A stretch of DNA of 60,000 bases from Mesostigma viride (Eukaryota > Streptophyta > Mesostigmatophyceae > Mesostigmatales > Mesostigmataceae). The stretch lies in assembly GCA_009746045.1 (NCBI GenBank), contig RPFO01000213.1, positions 3,096,837 through 3,156,836 of the forward strand, read 5' to 3'. Position numbers and translations under genes: made by a program. A model generated the notes under the pieces. That model made no database searches, had not been told where the DNA came from, and was given only the letters and a program-made list of their open reading frames with translations. Below are positions 56,375-60,000 of this stretch, in pieces; position 1 is the first letter of the stretch; each line of letters starts with the position of its first letter.

Positions 56375-59300
56375 TCACAAGCTTGTGTTTTCCCCTCCCC
56401 ACAGCTCCAGTCGCGCCATTTCTAGGAAGCAATCCTTGGTCGGTGCATACACGGGGAGACCGCCCCCAAAGAACACGGTCAGCAACGCGCCGCCCACTGC
56501 CTCCTGCGCCGGTGGCTGGGAGGGCTGCAGCCTATTAGACTCTCCTGCGATGGCGCCATATGCATCCGGCAATGGCCTGGCAGCGGACATGCCTGTGGCC
56601 TGTCGGCTGCTGGGGTTACTGCTGCCAGAAGAAGAAAATTGATCCCCTAGCGGGATCCTCCTGGCCTCAAACACTGGGTTGCTGTCAAACCAAGCGGTCA
56701 CTGTAGCGCAGCTGCAGCCAGCCAGCGGCGGCCGCAAGCTGCCAGGGAATTCACCTGCGGCTGCGGCTGTGTCCGGCCTGCTGCTTGCCCTCAGTGATGG
56801 CATGCCCGCAGCACCCAGCGTGGCGTCGGCAGCATCCATCATGACCATGCCTCCACTTGCTGGTATCGTGCCACCATGAGCAACTGCTGCTGCCCCGCTG
56901 TCAAGGCTCAGGCCCTCGCTGACATCAGCGGGCCGCTCGTGGGTCCCTGGGCACAGCGACAGGGAGAGTGCCAGCTGGTGCCAGCGGCCACGCAGGAACT
57001 GGAACGGTGTCGCAGAGCACCACTGCGGGGGAAGCCTCGCGGACTTGGCTTTATTTGCCCCCAGCTGGCCCTGCCCTTGCCCTGCCGAAGCACGAATGGA
57101 CGTCGAGTCGCCACTAGTACTGGCAACCGTACGGCCGATCCGGTCCTTGGGATGTCCCGCCAGCTCTACCCTGACCAGCCCCACCCCGCCCGACTTCCAT
57201 TGAAACCTCACGCGCAGCGTGTCCAGGGTGGTGTACAGCCCTGGCAGGGCCCCGCCCAGCACCCAGTCAAACTCGGGGGGAAAGTAGAGGTCGAATCGGA
57301 GGACCGCGGCCCTGCATGCCGACTTGGGGAACAGTTTGTGGACGCGGCTTTTTGTGGAGAAGCCTCCGACGCCGACGCCTGGAGAGACCGATGGGGAAAG
57401 GAAGTGGAGGAACAGAGGCACCGGGCATAAGGGAGGCCAGACACCCGCCAAGAAATGAAGACACTGACCAAGGGAGGGCGGACCGACCACCAAAGCCATG
57501 AAGTTAACAGGTGTCGATTCACGTGATCCGTTCTGTTCACACGGCTACCGTGACTGTCCAACAGAGGTACTCATTATAGTGTACCTTGAGCAGGAGTAGA
57601 GTATCTTGTGCGTTGTGCATGAGTAGAATGTCTTGTGCAGGAGTAAAGTGTCTCGTGCCGCAGTAGATAATCGTGTGCGGGAGCAGTTACAAAGAGTGGG
57701 AGGTTGAGATCAACGGACCATGCCAGCCACGCACCCAAATAGCACACAGAAGAAGCAACTACCGTGACGATCTTACCGAGGGAAGAAAACCGCACCATGC
57801 CTAATGCCTTTGTCACCCCGTACATGCGCGGATATAGCGAATAGCCTGTACGCATGTGCTACCAACGTCTACGAGACCCAACATTTAGATGCCACACACT
57901 TAGATGTGCCACTAACTCACTATCATCCACCACGTACCCGCTGCCTCGGATGCCTGCGGGCTCCAGCACCCCTTGGGCAGGAGGACCGCCATCCTCTCAT
58001 TTACAGGGGGAGGTTGCCGTCGCCAGACGGAAGGAAGGGGGTCATCACTGCTGGGGCCATCACGGCTGGCGTTGATGGCCTCGCCATTGCGACCCATGGT
58101 GCTGCCGCCGTCACCAGTACCGCTTGGTAGCCCAACCGCGCCATCATCGGCACCATAATGGTTGGAATCGGCTGCCACCGCCGCGCCGCCATGCACGGCC
58201 TCCCGGTGGCGGGTCCCAGTCTCATGACGGTGTGAGACAGAGGCATGGGGGTCAGGGGCTGAGTTGCCCCCGTGAGAGATGCTGAGATGCCCATCCCCAC
58301 ATGCTGTGCTGCCAACATCTCCACGTGCTGTACTGCTGGCTTCCGCGACCGCCGCCGGAGGGGAAGCCACAGGGCGGTCCGCCGAGTGCAGACGTATAGC
58401 GTGTACAGAGGCCGGCCAAGTAGCAGCTTCTGGGGCACTGTAAAGAATGTTGTGCTGCCCAAGGAAGGTATGCGAGAACTCCCAGGCACCCACATCGGTT
58501 GCCCCTGTGCGAGCCGCCCCACAAGATCGACCATCTCCCGCTTGTTGGTTGTCTGCCAACAGCCGACCCCAGTGCAGCCGCCTCAAGCCCCGCAACGCAA
58601 ACGAACCAACAGCATCTGCGCCGTGTGGCTTGCCTCCCTGGGCTCCCTGCGCCGCCTGCCCCCCGGCTCTCATGCTGTCACCCGGCAGCCCTGCCCACGG
58701 CTCCCCCGCCAGCTCCAGCTTGAGCCGAAGGAAGATGCCCCGGCTGCAGGCCTCATGGTCATCTGCCAGCTGGCGGCAGCTGCGCGCTTGCGAGGCCAGC
58801 TGGCGGCCGCCACGAGGCTTTTGCGAGGCCATGTTCTGAGGGCCGTCCTCTGCCTCCTCTGAAGGCGAGGTCAAGAGATGCCGACTTGCTCTGCGCGGCA
58901 GTCGGGCGATCATGATGTTCTTTCTATTATTATAGGGAATCTCAGAGGTTCTTTGCTGACCCAGGGAGAGCGGGGGGAAGCAGGGCACGCGAGGGCGGGT
59001 CGAGCCGCTGCCGCGCTGGTTCCAGAAACGGAAGCGACGAGAAGAAGAGCTATCCAAGGCAGTGGCCGTGCGGTTGCCCTGGGCAATCTCCTTGTTGTTA
59101 CGGGTAGTAGCATCGGGGGAATCATCCAAGCTGTTGCAGGTGACAGCACATTGGTGTGCTGCGTTTCCTTGGTGGGCGGCAGCTTGGTGGGCGAAAGCTG
59201 GTGGCTGGATGACAGCTTGGTGGGTGGCAGCTCGCTGGTGGGCGATGACGTGGTGTGCGGCCAGTCTCTGCCTGTCATCATCCCACAAGCGGTCGGGACT

Positions 59301-59400
59301 TGTCGCGTGGGGCAGGTCCACCAGCCAGTGCCTTGTGTCGACCGCAAACGCGACGCCGGAGCTGTGCAGCTGGTAGAACCAGCTGACCTTGTCGTAGGAC
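56375..59400 (-). CDS. LARGE-like (GT49) glycosyltransferase end fused to a PL14-like lyase domain (5' partial)
   Basis: Exons on the minus strand: 59400-57938 (acceptor CCCCCAG, donor GTACGT) and 57378-56375 (stop). Frame continues across the junction. The first residues, SYDKVSWFYQLHSSG, FAVDTRHWL and VDLPHATSPDRLWDD, align in my memory with the C-terminal end of GT49/LARGE transferases (KV..., F-V, PHA-S-D), which build xylose-glucuronate chains in the Golgi lumen. About 440 residues of low-complexity sequence follow. Exon 2 encodes a polysaccharide-lyase-14-like fold: LRFDLYFPPEFDWVLGGALP, VRFQWKSGG, FQFLRGRWHQL, and TVFFGGGLPVYAPTKDCF. PL14 lyases cleave alginate or glucuronan. The usual GGKLPG Lys is Ala here, and Tyr-x-Tyr after the VRFQW strand is not seen, so activity is doubtful. 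Upstream exons lie past the window. The fusion is inferred from splicing and needs RNA support. Confidence 0.6.
57565..57690 (-). repeat. Degenerate ~30-bp repeat in the intron
   Basis: Four diverged units of the kind gtatcttgtgc...gagtagag lie between the two exons. Confidence 0.7.
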
Positions 59401-59504
59401 CTGGGGGATGAGGCGGGCAACTGGGGTTCTTGGAGTCAGCATCAAGGGCATTGTTAGGGAACGCCGTGGGTGGGTGGTCATGGGCGGTGCAACGGATGGA
59501 AATG

Positions 59505-59785
59505 GGTGAAGGTTTCAACGGGTGGGTAATGGGCTGGAGATAGGAGATATGATGAGTGGTGGTTTTAACGGGTGGGTAATGGGCAGGAGATAGGAGATAT
59601 CCTGATCGGTGGTTTTGACGGTTGGGTAATGGGCAGGAGATAGGAGATATGATGAGCGGTGGTTTTGACGGTTAGGTAATGGGCAGGAGATAGGAGATAT
59701 GATGAGCGGTAGTTTTGACGGTTGGGTAATGGGCAGGAGATAGGAGATATGATGAGCGCTTTCGTAGGTGGGTAATAGGTGGTGT
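59505..59785 (-). repeat. 50-bp minisatellite, 5-6 copies
   Basis: Units start at 59521, 59571, 59621, 59671 and 59721 with ggtgggtaatgggcaggaga and continue taggagatatgatgagcggt. Confidence 0.95.
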
Positions 59786-59811
59786 CAGGAGGGTTTGGGG
59801 TGGGGGGATAG

Positions 59812-60000
59812 GGTCAAGGAATGTATTGAATGATAACAGTTTACCAAATAGCCAAGGTTCGCCAAAGAACGGGATAAGGAATGTATTGAATGATAACAGT
59901 TTACCAAAGAGCCAAGGTTCGCCAAAGAACGGGATAAGGAATGTATTGAATGATAACAGTTTACCAAATAGCCAAGGTTCGCCAAAGAACGGGATAAGGA
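59812..60000 (-). repeat. 60-bp minisatellite reaching the window edge
   Basis: Three units (gggataaggaatgtattgaa then tgataacagtttaccaaa). The array continues beyond the window. Confidence 0.95.

Noticed and set aside
56375-57499. Recent viral origin of the PL14-like domain (chloroviruses carry PL14 lyases)
   Set aside because: The exon is spliced in frame to a glycosyltransferase-like exon, its composition matches the neighbours, and catalytic-motif divergence is large. No viral neighbours are present.
1-60000. tRNA or rRNA genes
   Set aside because: I looked for cloverleaf-type motifs and rRNA blocks by eye and saw none; a covariance-model scan would be decisive.

Overview
The window looks like nuclear DNA of a green alga (Chlorophyta). 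Genes are broken into many short exons by GT-AG introns, coding exons are GC-rich, introns are full of private tandem repeats, and TGTAA (the usual chlorophyte poly(A) signal) follows two of the stop codons. Protein content agrees: a plastid-type thioredoxin with an atypical CGAC site, a coiled-coil protein resembling a land-plant family, a CPA2 cation/proton antiporter, and a CblC-type cobalamin protein. Gene models below were built by joining splice sites so that reading frame and family homology both continue across every junction; all family assignments come from memory of the families, not from a search.

Layout. 1-4,900: end of a PHD-finger gene or element on the minus strand, a 1.3-kb segment present twice in direct orientation, and a degenerate element ORF. 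5,545-10,026 (-): six-exon thioredoxin-like gene, 223 aa. 10,027-11,137: shared divergent upstream region. 11,138-30,183 (+): fourteen-exon coiled-coil protein gene, about 1,034 aa, with very large repeat-filled introns and one apparent frameshift in a G10 run. 30,184-36,333: decayed mobile-element territory. 36,334-40,257 (-): five-exon MMACHC/CblC gene, 288 aa. 40,258-41,108: second divergent intergenic region. 41,109-54,362 (+): twelve-exon CPA2 antiporter, 1,177 aa, with a long regulatory-looking C-terminal tail. 54,363-56,374: intergenic. 56,375-59,400 (-): last two recognised exons of a gene that combines the end of a LARGE-like (GT49) glycosyltransferase domain with a polysaccharide-lyase-14-like domain; its start lies beyond the right edge.

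The genes do not form one pathway: redox, cytoskeletal or Golgi-type coiled coil, vitamin B12 handling, ion transport and glycan synthesis sit side by side as usual in a eukaryote. What unites them is an unusual intron architecture. Copies of exon edges together with their splice sites recur in the neighbouring introns, from single echoes to a 58-unit array of 69 bp in which each unit carries a splice donor in the same phase as the real one. This is the most notable signal in the window.
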